Assembly: GCA_025531455.1 (NCBI GenBank)
Contig: JAMYHL010000010.1
Location: 1,178,001-1,242,000, forward strand
DNA length: 64,000 nucleotides
Direction of reading: 5' to 3'
Source: Apiotrichum sp. Y4204
Taxonomy: Eukaryota > Basidiomycota > Tremellomycetes > Trichosporonales > Trichosporonaceae
Below are positions 45,355 through 58,184 of the stretch, piece by piece; within the stretch, counting starts at the first letter, position 1; each line of letters opens with the position of its first letter. Below the pieces are notes generated by a model. The model was not told the DNA's origin and did no database searches. It saw nothing but the letters and a program-made list of their open reading frames with translations. The position numbers were made by a program, and so were the translations under genes.

Positions 45355-46896
45355 GCGCGAGGACGCCGCCGGGCCGCCCGGCGGCATGCGAGGGTTAGAA
45401 CATAGACTGCAGCACTTGTTGTAGACGCTCCTGGCAGGCCATGGACGGCCATCTAACATCTGGTATCTGTTTTTTGGCATGTTACTGCAGTATTATCCAT
45501 TTCTCTGGTGGCGTCGGTGATTCTCCTGACCCCCTGGCTGGGCAATGCGCCAGATTAAAGAGGCCACGGGGCGTCACACTGACGGACTGACGAGCTGACA
45601 AACTCGCACGATCAGGCAACAAACAGGTAGCTTGGCAACTTTAGATTCAGAACAATTCTACTGTTACCATTGCAAGGATGGAATATCAAGGTGAGAACAT
45701 CATCGATACACCGATAATACGGCGAGCTACAAGACGATCCTGAGGCGGCCGCGCGCGGGGTAAGCGGATCGGAGGGGAGAGGGACATGATGCTATGTACA
45801 GGACGGCGAACAGGTACTGCGATATTTAGACGAAGAAGCTTTCAGTGAAACGAACGGATTGGGAGTGATGGAAACAAGAATTGAAACTGACGCAAACGCT
45901 GTAGGGCTGCCGGCTGCGAATGAACGTGGGCTTTGCGTCGTGGCGGTTTTCCATCAATATGGGAGGCCCTTCGAGATGTGTTGGAGGTGCATCGGAAGAA
46001 TCTTGTTCTGAGGCACTTTCTTTAGTTCGGCCATGGGGCCAGAGCGCTCATCAGGTCGGTGGGGACATCCAAGCTGCCATCCCCTTTCGTCCCGAATCCC
46101 AATCCCGACGTCCCCCTAATCTGGAGGATATAGCAACACAGCTCGTACAAAATGCGCTGGGACGCGGTATGCGTCCGTGCAGACCACAAAAGTGCGAGAT
46201 GAGGACCTGGATAGCCCACTCGACCTTTTGGGCGATGAAAGTCGTCTTCGTCCGGCTTGCCCCACTGGGCGACAACGCGGCTCGGTCCTCCGAACTGCTC
46301 GGATCTTGAACCTCTCAATGTCCCTGCGCCGGAACGGACGCTGCCCTGGGGGGGATTCGAGTCGTTGGTCGGGGCGAGCCATCATGTTCCACGGAATACG
46401 AGGATAAAAGTAGTTGAAAGTAAGGTCGTGTGTATGAGTGACAGGAGTTTCACGGAGATCAGTGGCGGGTTCTCGTCGAGTACCCCCACAGAGGAGTGGC
46501 CCGCCAAATGCGCGTGCCCAAGATGTCTCGCATGTCCAATACGCGCGGATCGAGAGGCCCGTTCCTATCCTGATGCCCTCTTGTAGTCAAAGGTTCGCAC
46601 CTCGTTGGGAAAGAGCGCTTGGGATTTTCTCGCGACCGAGTACCGGGCCAAGGTGATAAAGTAAGTGGAATGTCTGCATGGACAGTTGCGTTGCCTCTTG
46701 CCCGTTGGGAAATATCTACATGACCACAGGGTGTCAAGGCTGCAACTATGAGTTCACTGCTGTGCTCAGCAGCAACGTCATTCTCGCCGGGAAGTCAGTA
46801 CTCAGTAGGTATATCCTCTGATGCCATACATTGTGCTGCACAAACTCGTATATATCGCCCAGACAAACGGGCCGGGCCCAGTCAGTATGAGGGCGT
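45355..46896. other. intergenic between convergent genes, one possible gene relic
   Basis: 3' flanks of GT90 and proteasome alpha3. On the minus strand 46022-46385 two overlapping frames of about 90-98 codons have protein-like composition, but they switch frame and match nothing I know. They may be a decayed gene or chance. Confidence 0.4.
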
Positions 46897-48165
46897 CTAC
46901 GTTGAGACGGCAATGTTGCCGCTGGATCCGCCACCGCCAGTGCCCTCGCCAACGCCAATCGTCTCCTCCCGCGTTCCGCCGAGCTCGAGCTTCTGGAGAA
47001 GCGCGTCGAGCTCGGACGGGCGGTAGATCTTGGCCAGGGGCGCCTTGGCGTCCGGCGCAAGCGTCATGGTTGCAAACTCGACTGATGTTAGCTTGATACC
47101 TGAAATCTCTGATGCTCACGCTTCTCGCTCGAGAGCTTGGTGGAGTCCATCGTCTTGCTCATGGTCTTGAGGCAGAGTGCGCGCGCCTCCTCGAGGGTAA
47201 TGTCGTCCTTGTAGTCCTGCTTGAGGAGCGACGCGGCCGACGAGTGGTTGGCACCGATACAGGTCGCCTTCCAACCGGAGTAGTTGCCCGACGGGTCAGA
47301 CTGGTACAGCTGGAAGCCGTGCAGCGGGTCCCATCCAACGTAGATGAGCGAAACACCGAAGGGGCGAAGACCTGGGTGTGAGTGACCGCTATATCAAGAA
47401 TACCATAGCGGACCACGAGGAGAAGCAGTATCTTTCGGGAGACACTCCAGACCTCTGCTCACCTCCAAACTGCGTGTAGCCCTGTTTCATGTCACACAGG
47501 CGCTGAACGAGCATCTCGACGGGAATGTCCTCGTCGTAAGTGTACAGATGGCGCTGTGCGGCATTACGCGCAAAGTTGACGAGCGAGTTGGCATCCGACG
47601 TGATACCGGCCAGGCCGGCGAGAATGTTGCTGAAGGTTAACATGGGTGAAGTTGGAGGGACACCCACTTGTTAAGAAGGAAGATCTTCTCGCCTCCGCCG
47701 CCCATCCACGCCTCCGATCCCTCGCCGCCCAGCGAAGTGAGCGAGAGGTCGAGGAGCTTGCCGGTGACTTTCTGAGGAGTGTCAGTAAACGACAACTAGA
47801 CAATGCTCGGGCTTGGCCGCACCTTCTCGGCGGCAATCGCAATGCCCTCCTTGGAGAGGACGGCCAGGACAGTACCGGCATGCGAGATGGCCTCCATGGC
47901 GTACTCGACTAGAGATTAGCGACCATTGCAGTGCGAGGCGGTTGGGCTAGTGGAACTTCCACACAGCCTACCGCGCTTCACATACCCTGGAACAACCGTC
48001 CTGAAGTCAGCAAGAGCCACGCAGCGCAACCTACCCTCGGGGGAGAAGATGGTCGTCCGGCCTGAAGTTAGTGGGGTCTGTGGCCTGGCGGTGAGCAGAG
48101 CACATACTGTCGTATCTCCGCGCCTGAGGTGTCAGCTAAGATGTTGCGACAAGACAGCTCACCAT
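46897..48165 (-). CDS. PRE9: 20S proteasome subunit alpha3 (Pre9/PSMA4)
   Basis: Nine exons: 48165-48163, 48123-48108, 48061-48035, 48000-47986, 47908-47823, 47771-47668, 47629-47463, 47371-47120, 47081-46897; 284 residues. The first exon is only the ATG, followed by exons of 16, 27 and 15 nt; together they rebuild [27 protein letters not shown], the invariant alpha-subunit N-terminus, so the small exons are well supported. Later marks are [52 protein letters not shown] and [14 protein letters not shown], which point to alpha3 rather than the other alpha subunits. The C-terminal tail is Gly/Ser-rich instead of the usual Lys/Glu-rich end. It is a non-catalytic outer-ring subunit that contributes to the gate. 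Confidence 0.95.
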
Positions 48166-48609
48166 GATGGAATATTACGGGGGTTGAATAGGTCGCGGGT
48201 CAGTCAGTCTCGGCGTTGAGATACACGGCGAGAATGGAGGTGTGTCGCGAGCGGGAAGTTGATGGTGGTGAGAAAGAGGTTTATGATGGGATTGAGCGGA
48301 TGGGATGTGTGTGTCTGTCTTCGTTTGCGGTCGTCGTCGATGATGATGCGTTTTGGGTGTGCGGCAGCCTGCAACGCGCGTCCAACAGCAAATGACGTGT
48401 AAATACACAGGCAGTCAGAGTCAGACTCACCGACTGATAAGTGACCCTGAGAGACCTCCACCGCAACAGGTCGTTCAGGTCCACAAGCTTCCGGGGGCCC
48501 ACTCTGCCAGTCGACGCCGACGGAAAGCGCGGAACGGCGAGTATAACGCGTAAAGAGCACGGCATCCCGCATCTCTCTTCGATGCATCACACACTCCCCC
48601 ATCGCCATC
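48166..48609. promoter_or_regulatory. divergent promoter, proteasome alpha3 / oligopeptide transporter
   Basis: 444 bp between two start codons. No convincing proteasome control element was found. Confidence 0.45.
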
Positions 48610-51600
48610 ATGGTGCGCCTCGAAGACGCAGAGGAATACGAGCTGCCCGGAATCCGGAGGTCCGACGAGGAGCTGCGTCTCCGGACAGGCTCGCGGCGGG
48701 GTTCAATTGGGTCGCGGCCGGCGTCGGCCGTGCCGTCGTCGCGCATGCACTCGCTCGATCTCAGTTCGCCGATTGGGATGCGTCCCGCCGATGCGGATGA
48801 TAGGGAACACGCGCGACTCCTCAGCGGAGACGGCGACGAGGGACGCAAGTCGAGTGAACTTGATGACGATGTCGGATATCGGCGCTCGATGGAGCTCGAC
48901 GCGGACGAGGTCACCGGGAAAGGAGGGAAGATTGAGGCTCTTATCGAGCGTGTGAGTTCTGGAAAGTGGGATGTATGGGCGAGGGGGGAAGCACACAGTG
49001 GGCGAGATAGGAGGATCTTGGACAGCTGGGAGATTGCGACAGCTGCGGCGTTGAGATTGCATTACTGACGGTGTAGTCGGTGCCGTGGACGGACGACCTC
49101 ACACTACCGACATTGACCATCCGCGTGATTATAATCGGATCATTTTTCTGCGTCCTCGGAGCAACAGCAAGTATGATGTTCTACTTCAAGTCGAATAGCC
49201 CGAGCTTCTCCACATACTTTATCATCCTCGCGACGTACCCGCTCGGCAAGATGCTGGCCAGCGAGCGCCTTGTGTCGCGTGACCGCATGTTCTTGGGGAT
49301 CAATCTCAACCCCGGACCGTTCAACATCAAGGAGGCGATTCTCGTCAGGTGGGGGAAGACGAGGATTAGAGGCTGACTGCAGCGTGCTCGCGTCGTCTGG
49401 TGCCATGAGCGCGTACGCCGCTGACATTCTCGCCATTCTCGACTTGTACTACAAGGCGCCACTCCCACTTCTTCCCTCTATTACTCTGCTGTTGACAACA
49501 CAGTGCATTGGCTTCGGTCTTGCCGGTAGGTTTCCTGAGATGAGACACCCTCACGTCAAGCTCGCCTCTGACCCCAGGCATGCTGTACAACCTCCTCGTT
49601 GCCCGCCCCTCGATGTACTGGCCGGGCACGCTGGTCGTCGTCCAGCTCTTCACAACGCTGTACGGCACTTCTTCCTCCCAGCTCTCCTCGGCGGGGAAGC
49701 TGCTCACCGCACGCCGCCTGCAGGTCTTCATGCTCATCTTCCTCACAACCCTCATGTACCAGTTCCTCCCGATGCTCATCTTCCCGACACTCACGTCCGT
49801 CGCAGTCTTGTGTCTCATCAACAACAACAGCTGGTGGATGCGCACCCTCGGCGGCGCCTACTCTGGTCTCGGGATGCTCGACTTTAGCTTTGACTGGAGC
49901 TCGGTCGGCAGTACTGGCCCCCTCTTCACCCCGTACTGGGCCTTGGGGAACTTCTTTGGCGGTCTTATGGGAATGATCTGGGTCGTGAGTGCAGCGAAAA
50001 AAACTCCTGAGAGCTGAGCCCAGATCGTGCCCCTCATGCTTGTGTTCAACTTCTGGAACGCGCGCGACTTCCCCGGTCCAACATCTCCCGGCCTTTTCAA
50101 CTCGAGCTACGCAAAGTGAGATGCTTGCCCCTAGTACCTCCATCTCAAACTAACGCCAGATTCGACGTGCCCGCCATGCTCAACCCCGACCTATCTCTCA
50201 ACGTTGAGGCGTGGAACGCGTCCAAGCCCATGCTGCTGACGCCATATTTGTGAGGTCCTCTTTGTGTCCCACAGCTGACCTTGCAGTGCAGTCACGTATG
50301 GCCTCGCGTTCTCGGCGCTCTCCAGCATTCTCGTGCACGTGTGGATCTGGCACCGACACGAAATCAAAGACGGTGGGTGCTGGGACCGCGTTAACCCACT
50401 GATGGCAGCGCTCACTAACCGTGCCCCAATGACCGACACACACAAGTGAGCTACAAGGCGACGGGCCAAAGCTGACGGCAGCATGCTCATGCGCTCATAC
50501 CGCGCCGTCCCGCAGTGGTGGTACCTCGCGATGTTGGCTATCAACTTCGCCGCAGCTGTGCTAATGGTCCTCACTGCGCCGCTCCAGATGCCCGTGTGGG
50601 CGCTCACGCTCTCACTCGCGATTGCGGCGGTGGGTACCAGATTTGTGATGGGGCTGACCTTTAGGTGTTCTTGATTCCGTGAGATGATAAACTCTTCGAA
50701 AATCTCGCTAATAACAGAATTGGAGTGGTCGCCGCCGTGAGCAATACCCAGATCGGACTCGTGAGTGCCTTCTCGCCATGTCCCGCTGACCACAGAACGT
50801 CATGACCGAATTGTGAGGCATTCTGGTCGTCGGCACACTAACCCCAGCGTCGCGGGCTACCTCATGCCCGGCAAGCCGATCGGGAACGTGACTTTCAAGT
50901 GCTTTGGCTGTGGGTACGATGGTCACTCCTGTTACTGACACACCAGACATGGCCATGTCGCAGGCGCTGCAGCTCGTCGCGGACCTCAAGCTGGGATGGT
51001 ACACGTCCATCCCGCCACGGGAAATGTTCCTCGTACAGACGATTGGCACCGTCCTCGGCGCACTGACCAATTGTGGGTACATGTCAATCCCCTTCTGACG
51101 GGCAGACATCACGCTGCAGTCGGTGCTGCACTCGAAGCGCGCATACCTGGACGGCACGACCGTCGACCCCACAGGGCAGTGGACGGGGCGCCGGCCGCAG
51201 ATCTTCTACTCGGCAAGTATCATCTGGGGCGCTGTCTCCCCCGCCCGCTTCTTTGCTGGAAAGTACCGCCTGCTGTATCTCGGCTTCCCAATCGGCGCCG
51301 CCATCCCCTTCTGCCTCTGGCTCGCGCACCGCCGCTGGCCGGATAAGAAGTTCAACAAGGTGGGTCAACAGTGATCCCATGGACTGATAGAAGGTTGTGT
51401 TCCCGATTATCTGCAGCGGTGCGATCGTTATTCCAGAATAGTGAGTACAAGTGCAAATGGCGTTGCCACCGTGCATCGCGCAATCTCATCGCGTCATGAA
51501 CCACGCAGCGCGCGATTCCAAACCTGTAGTTCGCGGGTCCTGTGTTGAGTGACTGCCACGTTTCGATGCGCGAAGGTCGTCTTGGCGTTTGGATCTTGGC

Positions 51601-52037
51601 GCCCGGTGGTCGCGTAGGTCGGCGCGTCAGCTCTGGTTGGCAGGCTGGGCAGGGCGGGGCGGCGTACGGCTGTGAAACGCGGCGACCATGCATCATGGAG
51701 TTGCGCCGAGCCGTTGGCGGGACGCAAGGAACGCGGCAAACGTCAGAAGCTCAAAAACGCGATCTCCCAACTCAGATCTAACACCTTCCACAGCCCGACA
51801 AACATTATCCTCACGGGCGCCGCGACGGCAGTGCTGGCAAACAGCGTCGTCGCGAAGCGGTGGCCGCGCGCCCACGGGCAGTTTGTGTACGTCGTCTCGT
51901 CTGCGCTGGACGCGGGCACGAGCATCGCCGCACTCGCAATCTACGTGCTCTTCGGCGGCGTGCTCTGGACATGGACGGGGCCCGAGTGGTGGGGCAACTC
52001 GCGCATCGACAGCGAGCACTGTAAGCCTGGGAGCTAG
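48610..52037 (+). CDS. oligopeptide transporter, OPT family
   Basis: Seventeen exons: 48610-48951, 49077-49348, 49383-49525, 49578-49984, 50024-50115, 50160-50249, 50287-50372, 50409-50445, 50482-50629, 50665-50678, 50718-50760, 50796-50812, 50848-50909, 50947-51072, 51106-51359, 51394-51440, 51794-52037; 807 residues, the usual OPT size. Family marks are NPGPFNIKEAILV, SGAMSAYAADILAI, VSNTQIGLNVMTEFVAGYLMPGKPIGN and FPIGAAIPFCLWL. OPT proteins import small peptides, or glutathione and metal complexes, with protons across the plasma membrane; substrate unknown. The N-terminal 115 residues are hydrophilic and acidic. Intron 15 has a TAGAAG double acceptor (adds one Lys). The last intron is 353 nt while nearly all others are 31-52; it is supported by IPE-YPTNIILTG. 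The final exon could instead splice at 52021, which I rate less likely. Confidence 0.92.
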
Positions 52038-54383
52038 AGAATAGATTTGTATGTGATAGGATGGATACCAGCTGGAATTTGGAGTTGTCAACGTCCGATG
52101 CTTATCAGGTTATCGGAGGCATCTAGGTGGGGCAGTGCCGTTCGCCGTTCGGGTCTGGGAGATCTGGCAGCACTACAGGCACTGGTACACTGCAACACTA
52201 CTGGAAGCACAGAAGTCACAGCATGCATGCGCATGCAGCATTCTGGACATGTGGCACTGAGAGTATGTGGCGCGTGTGGCAGTGCACCGGAGCACAGTAC
52301 GAGTGTGCAATGTCCCGAGACGGTGCGGAACGCAGAGTGCGTGATCAAAAAAAGAAGCACGCGGCCCTACAGGATCATGGGATCACAGGACCGAGCGACG
52401 CGTGCCCGGCGTCGACGCCGCGCGTACGCCGTCGATGCGGCGCACGATTCTCCGGTCTCCGAGGGTAATCGCCGCCAGCCAGACCGCAAGGCCAGAAAAC
52501 CCTGCAGCATACGAACACTCTGATCTCTGTCCTCCCACGTCCCAGCTCCCAGCTCCCAGCTACCGCTCGCACCCGGCCCTGCATCGGGGATGGCGCGGAG
52601 GTGGCGATGGGTAGATAAGCAACGCAGGTGACTCATCGTTTTTATTAGGGAGTTTTAATTGGATTAGAAAAGATTGGCTGGATGCCTTGATGTCTTCCTT
52701 TGCGGGCTCTGCCTAATTTGCCTCGCGCCTCTCGGCGTCTCGGTCCACTCATGAAGATCGCGTATGGACGGACATGCCGAGACCGCGAGATCACGGCCTC
52801 ACGGCCTACGGGCCACCAGCTTACACATGCATCACAGGACCAGGACTGCCAGCGAAAACGAAACGCAAAACGCAGGAATCCAGAAACTGCCAGACTGAGA
52901 CCATGAGACCCCGAACCAATGCTATAAACGACGCCGCAGCCCACCATTCGGTCGTGCATGCGTGCAGTCCCTAATCGCACTGTCGCCCCCGCCCTAGAAA
53001 AAAAGGGAAATTCGGGAAAAAGAAGAGAAGAGGATAGAAAACTCCTTTTTCCCCTTGATCAGCGCACTCGACGCTGAATGATCGGCGGGCCGAGAGCGCT
53101 AGCTCCGGCTGCTTCTGGCTCGCCGATCCCCTGTCCTCGTCACCTCCGTTCGGCGTCGGTGTGCCCGCCGGTGCTGATCCAACAGCGATGACACTTGTAA
53201 TGGAAATACGGGATTGTGATATTGTAATCACTCGTAGTGGAGTTTGTAATGTGTTACCTGTCTTTGCCTGAAGCAGCGTGTCCCTGGCCCTTTTTTTGGT
53301 ACACTTCCCTGGCTTATGACTGCAGTGACAGTGACAGTCTGGCAGTGACGATGGAGAGAGAGTGTGTGAGTGAGCCCCCTACTTTTTGTAGCAATTGTAT
53401 CGTGTGTGGGGGGAAAGAGAGTGTATTCGGCCTTCCTTTGCTCTTGTGCCCCCCTATAGCTAATCTCCTCCTACCCCCCTCCTTTGGGATCAGTCCGTTA
53501 CCCCATCTGTCCTTGTCCTTCCTTCCCTGCCTTCCTCTCCCTTCCCTCCCCTCCCTCTCTAGCATCCCTCTTCCCCCGCCCTATCCTCTCCTCTCCTGCC
53601 GTGCCCTGGTGCACCTTCCTCCCTGTCTTGTCTTCCTCCCTCCCCCCACCCCACTCTGACCCCCCACCACCCAGCAACCACCACCATTACCAGCTAGCTG
53701 CACTAGCTGTAGCTGCATTACTCTTCCAGCCTGTCGTCCTCTGTCCTTGTTGGTCGTTGTCGTCGTCGTCGTTTCCGTCTCGGTCACCATCGCAGTCGCC
53801 GTCCCCCTCATCGCCACCATCCCCCTTCTCATCCCTCCCTCGACACCGCCCCCCCCCCTCCCCGCGCAAAGACCATTCCTCCGCCCAGCACCGTCGCTCG
53901 CAGCTCGACGCGTTGGCCCTCGCGCCTCCGACACACACTTTCTTGATCCCTCCGGCCCCCCTCCAGCGCGCGACACTCACCCACTTTCGTGCCGCGCACC
54001 ACCCACCACGCACCACACACCCCCCTTACTCCCCTACACATCACGCATCAGCATCAGCATTCATCAGCAGCATCATCAACATCATCCCCAGCATCGGCAT
54101 CAGCATCGGCATCAGCGCCAGTGCACACTCTCCCGCCTTTTTTTTCTCCTTCCTGTCGTCACAAACACATCCCACCCACACCCATCACGCATCGTCGCAT
54201 TCAACCCCAGGTCATCACCCCGTCCCCGTGCGTCCTCGAGCCCAGCGTTAGCCCTCTTGCGTGGACGAGAGGCCCCCGCGCGCCCGACGACCACGGTCAC
54301 ATTGGTCCTCACGGCCCCAAAGGCCGGCACGACCTTCAGGCTGCTGTATCTCTCGATACTTGCCGCCGCCGCCGTCCCCCACC
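52038..54383. other. intergenic plus very long ATG-free leader of the ZDS-like gene
   Basis: No gene seen. From about 53350 to 54383 there is no ATG on the plus strand, and the DNA is extremely pyrimidine-rich (CCTTCCCT runs at 53510-53660) and then CAT/CAG-repetitive at 54045-54117. This looks like a long 5' leader. Confidence 0.55.
54045..54117. repeat. CATCAG-type simple repeat
   Basis: Imperfect CATCAG/CATCGG units within the presumed leader of the ZDS-like gene. Confidence 0.7.
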
Positions 54384-57300
54384 ATGTCGACCATCTCGGA
54401 AGAAGACATTGAGAGGGAAGTCCGCACGCTCAAGTAGGTCTATCATTCTACCCACTCGCTACCCCCCGCACACACTGTTTCCTTCCCCTACCTTCTCCCT
54501 CCCATGCGCACACCATCGCGCCACCCGCATCGTCATGCTCACGTCGAACACAGAAACCTCCGCCGCCGCTCCGCCTCGTCTCCCGGCCCAGGAGAGCTTC
54601 CTCTCGACCCCGACCTTCCTCCCGCCGACGCATTCCAGGCCGGCCACCACCACCCGCTCTCGTCCAACGATGACATTTCATTAGCCCCGCCCCCGGGCTC
54701 TGACCAGAGCTTGTTCTGGGTGCCCGCCCACTTGCATCCCGAGCTTGCACCGGGAGAGTTTCGCGCATTCCTGAGGGAGCACACCCAGGTCAACCCCACC
54801 GCTGTCGACTCTGGAGAAACCGGCGAGGCATCCCTCAGCCGCAGCCCGTCATGGCTTGCCCGCAGCAGATCGCTGTCCGGCGGTCTCGGCAGGCAAAAGT
54901 CGATGCTCTCACGGCAGTACACCCCGCGTCATGGGGACAAGGTCGAGGAGGAACAGACTCCGCAGCTGACACGACGCGGCTCGAACCGTTACGCGGGGCG
55001 CAACATTGACACGGGTCCCACGCTCCAAGAGCTGCAGAATCTCGAGGAATTAGTCAAGAATGCCGAGGACAGCGGCGACCCGAACGAGATGCGCCGCGCG
55101 TTGCGACGCAGCAGCATGACGTTCACCACTGGAGGTTCGTGTCCGTGCACAGAATGCTGTTTTACCCCTTGGGGGCTCTGTGACCATTCCATCTGTGATC
55201 CTGTGAGCGGTGCTGACCTGATGTGTAGCGCACGACGACCAGGCTCCCTTGCCATTAGACGACGAGGCAAATTCTCCAATCGTCCTTCCGCGGCCGGGTT
55301 CCATCATCCGCAGGACCGCCAGAACAAAGATCCGCAAGAGCGGCCCCGGCGAGGGAGGCTCTCGACGCTTCTCTGCACAACGCTCGCGGCATGGTGTCCG
55401 GCTCACATCCCCTATCGACGGGGATGAGAGCCCTCGGCCCAGTTTCGAGGACCCCAGGCCGGCGAGCGGACGGTGGAGCGACGATCAGCCACGCGACCTG
55501 GGAGACCGGGGGAGCGATGAGACGGGTAGCGAGGAGCGCAGGTCCGAATCACCCGGAACCAGTGCAGAATCCAATGAGGCGAAGCTCGCCGACACCAGTG
55601 TCGTATCATCAGTGGCAACGGAGGAAACCACTGGATCAACTGACGACGACGAGGCGCTGATCTTTGACGCTTATGCCCATGAGCGTACTTCCTCCACCGC
55701 CAGCTCGGTGTCCGACTACGACAACCGCAGCAGGTCCCCTTCGCCAGAGCACGCCCACCCCCGCCCCGCACCGATAGCCACCCCTAAAGCTTCGGACGCA
55801 AACTGGTATGAGGACGACGAGCTCACTCCCACGCAAGACTCGCCGATGAGTGCCGCACTGCACGCCATGTCTCTCCTTCCTACTGCTGGACCCTCGGATG
55901 ACATATTCATGCAGGACACTTCCCCGCAGCCCTTGTCCTCATCCTCTCATCAATCACCCATCTATCCGCAAGCCTCACAGGCGCCTCCGCCGCCGCACGA
56001 GCAGGAAAAGCCGCACCAGATGCGCATAGACACGCGGCCGGGCACGCTTACTCCTGGCGCCGCACCGCGCGCAAAGTCCCCCACCGAGTACACCGGCAGC
56101 GGGCTTCCCCCAGGCATGGCATCGCCTGTGCACGTATCGCCGTCGCCTATCAAGTCGGAATCATCAGAGTACAGCACCACACCGCCGACGTCCGCAGGCC
56201 CGCCCGCTGTCGTCGTCGAGCGCCCACCACTGATGCGCGTCGATTCGGCGGCTTCCTCGGTCAGCACCATCTCAGGACGGGAATCCGGACGGGAACGGGA
56301 AAAGGAGAAGGTCAAGGAAAAGGACAGGCATCGTCTCTTTGGGAAAAAGGACAAGAAGGACAAGGAAAAGGAGAAGAAGCGGGAAAAGGACGGTTTCTTG
56401 GGATCGCTCTTTGGCAGCAAGAAGAAGGCCGAGGACACGTCCTCCGTGTCCAACTTTGCCACTGCTGGCCCTGCCGCCGCCGCCGCACTTTTGGGCACTT
56501 CCAAGTCTGCAAAGTCGCTGCACGCGTCCGGCACCTCGTCGCCCACCTCTCCGGCATTTAACAACTTTGCGCGGTATCCGATCCACGTCGAGCGCGCAGT
56601 GTATCGCCTCAGCCATATAAAGCTGGCCAATGCGCGCCGTCCGCTCATAGAGCAGGTGCTCATCTCCAACCTCATGTTCTGGTACCTCGGCGTCATTGGC
56701 CGCAACCCGACGCAGAACGAAGAGAAGAAAGGTGTCACCAACGGCCTGGACAAGAACCGTGAAGAGTCGGCACGCAACCCGCAGCTCAAGGGCACGCCGC
56801 CGGTGCCGGCCGACACGGGCTCGGCAGGCGTGAGGCAGGATGACCCACCACCACGTGTGTCGAGCAAAGCGGAGCATGCACGGGCTGCTGTGAACGAGCC
56901 GATCTATCGCGGTCCGTCGCCACCAGAACGGGATGCCCACTCGCCGCCGCCGCAAGAGCCTGTCCGTCCGCAGCAGCAGCAGTCGCAGCAGCAGCAACCG
57001 CAACAGGCACAAACGCAACAGCAGCCGCAGTCCCCGCAACACCGCCAGCCGCAGCCCACTCGCCAGCCACAGCCTTCCCGCCAGCCGGTTGTCCACCAAC
57101 AGGGACAACAGTACCCAGCAAGCGGCTCCATGTCGCCCCGCTCGCAGTCCGCCCCCGCCCGGCAGCGCTCGCCGCCGCAGTCGCAGCAGCCGCCGCGGGA
57201 GTACCCTCCGGGTGTCGCGCCCCCTCGTATCCCTCAACAGGGGCAGTATGGCCCTCCGACATCACAGAGCCGACCTATGTCTGGAGATCCCCGGGATCCT

Positions 57301-57888
57301 CGCCAGCAGCGACAGCCAGGGAGCGGAGCACATCACGGCCAGCAGATGGGGTCCTCACGCCAGGGGCAGGGTTACCAGAACGGCCCGCGCCAAGAGCAGC
57401 GGCACGCGTACCCGCACAACAAGCACTCCGGTCCGCAGCCCGGCCAGATCTTCCAGTACCCTGGTGGAGGGGCCCAGCACCCTCGTCCACCAGGCGCAGG
57501 CGGTCCGCAACCAGGCCAGCTGTTCTCGGCGGCTCCGCAAGGCTACCAGCAGCAGCAGTTCCAACAGCAGCGCCCGCCCCAGCAGCAGGCCAACTGGCAG
57601 CCACCACAGCGCCTCCCGTCTGGCGGCCACGGCGGCAATCACGCCAACCACAGCGGGCACCAGCAGCAGCAGCGCGTGCCACCCGGCGCGGCGATGGTGG
57701 ACAACCCGCCCCGCCGAACCAGTTCAAACCCCAACGCCGGCGGCGCGTACTACGGCCGTGAGGAGCAGCAGCAGTTTTACGGGGCGAACAACCAGCGGCC
57801 GGCGAACCAGTACCAGTACGTCCCCGCGCCGCCGGGCACGTCGCGCCAGCCTGTCCCCTCTGGCCAGCAGTACCCGCACCACCGTTAG
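54384..57888 (+). CDS. Zds-family protein (Zds_C domain)
   Basis: Three exons (54384-54433, 54554-55134, 55229-57888) give 1096 residues. The first exon encodes MSTISEEDIEREVRTLK; the join gives K-NLRRRSAS. An early conserved block reads GSDQSLFWVPAHLHPELAPGEF, near the start as in Zds1/Zds2. A long disordered Ser/Pro region follows, then a Lys/Glu-rich segment (about 560-605), and the Zds_C core at about 655-705: YPIHVERAVYRLSHIKLAN and EQVLISNLMFWYLGVIG. Yeast Zds proteins bind PP2A-Cdc55 and control mitotic exit and Cdc14 release through this C-terminal motif. Here the core is followed by some 390 residues of Gln/Pro/Gly-rich sequence, unlike yeast, where it lies near the end. The very long leader suggests translational control (inference). 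Confidence 0.88.
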
Positions 57889-58184
57889 TGCTAGCTACGA
57901 GCTAGCGCCGGGGCGCAAGCCGCGATCTGACCGATATCCATGGGCGTGGTGGCTTCGTTTTCCGCTGTTACGCCATACCTTCCACTCTTTCTTTCTCATC
58001 TTGCATCCGCGGACGCCGCCACCTTCCGTTGCGCCGCGCCGCGTGCCGCCGCCGCCGCTATGCCCGATCAGTACATATCCCCCGTACGTAGCGCACGACC
58101 GGGGACGCGTGGACAGTATCCGTACTATACCATGTAGGCCGCGTCTCCGATCCACCCCCATGCCATATCCCGCACCCACCCACT

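Noticed and set aside
46340..46400. tRNA-like GGATTCGAGTC segment
   Set aside because: The flanking bases do not pair into a T-stem and no A-box, anticodon arm or acceptor stem could be formed.
52021..52080. Extra 3' intron in the oligopeptide transporter gene
   Set aside because: GTAAGC at 52021 could splice to 52072, but the resulting tail is not OPT-like, while the unspliced frame stops neatly after SEHCKPGS.
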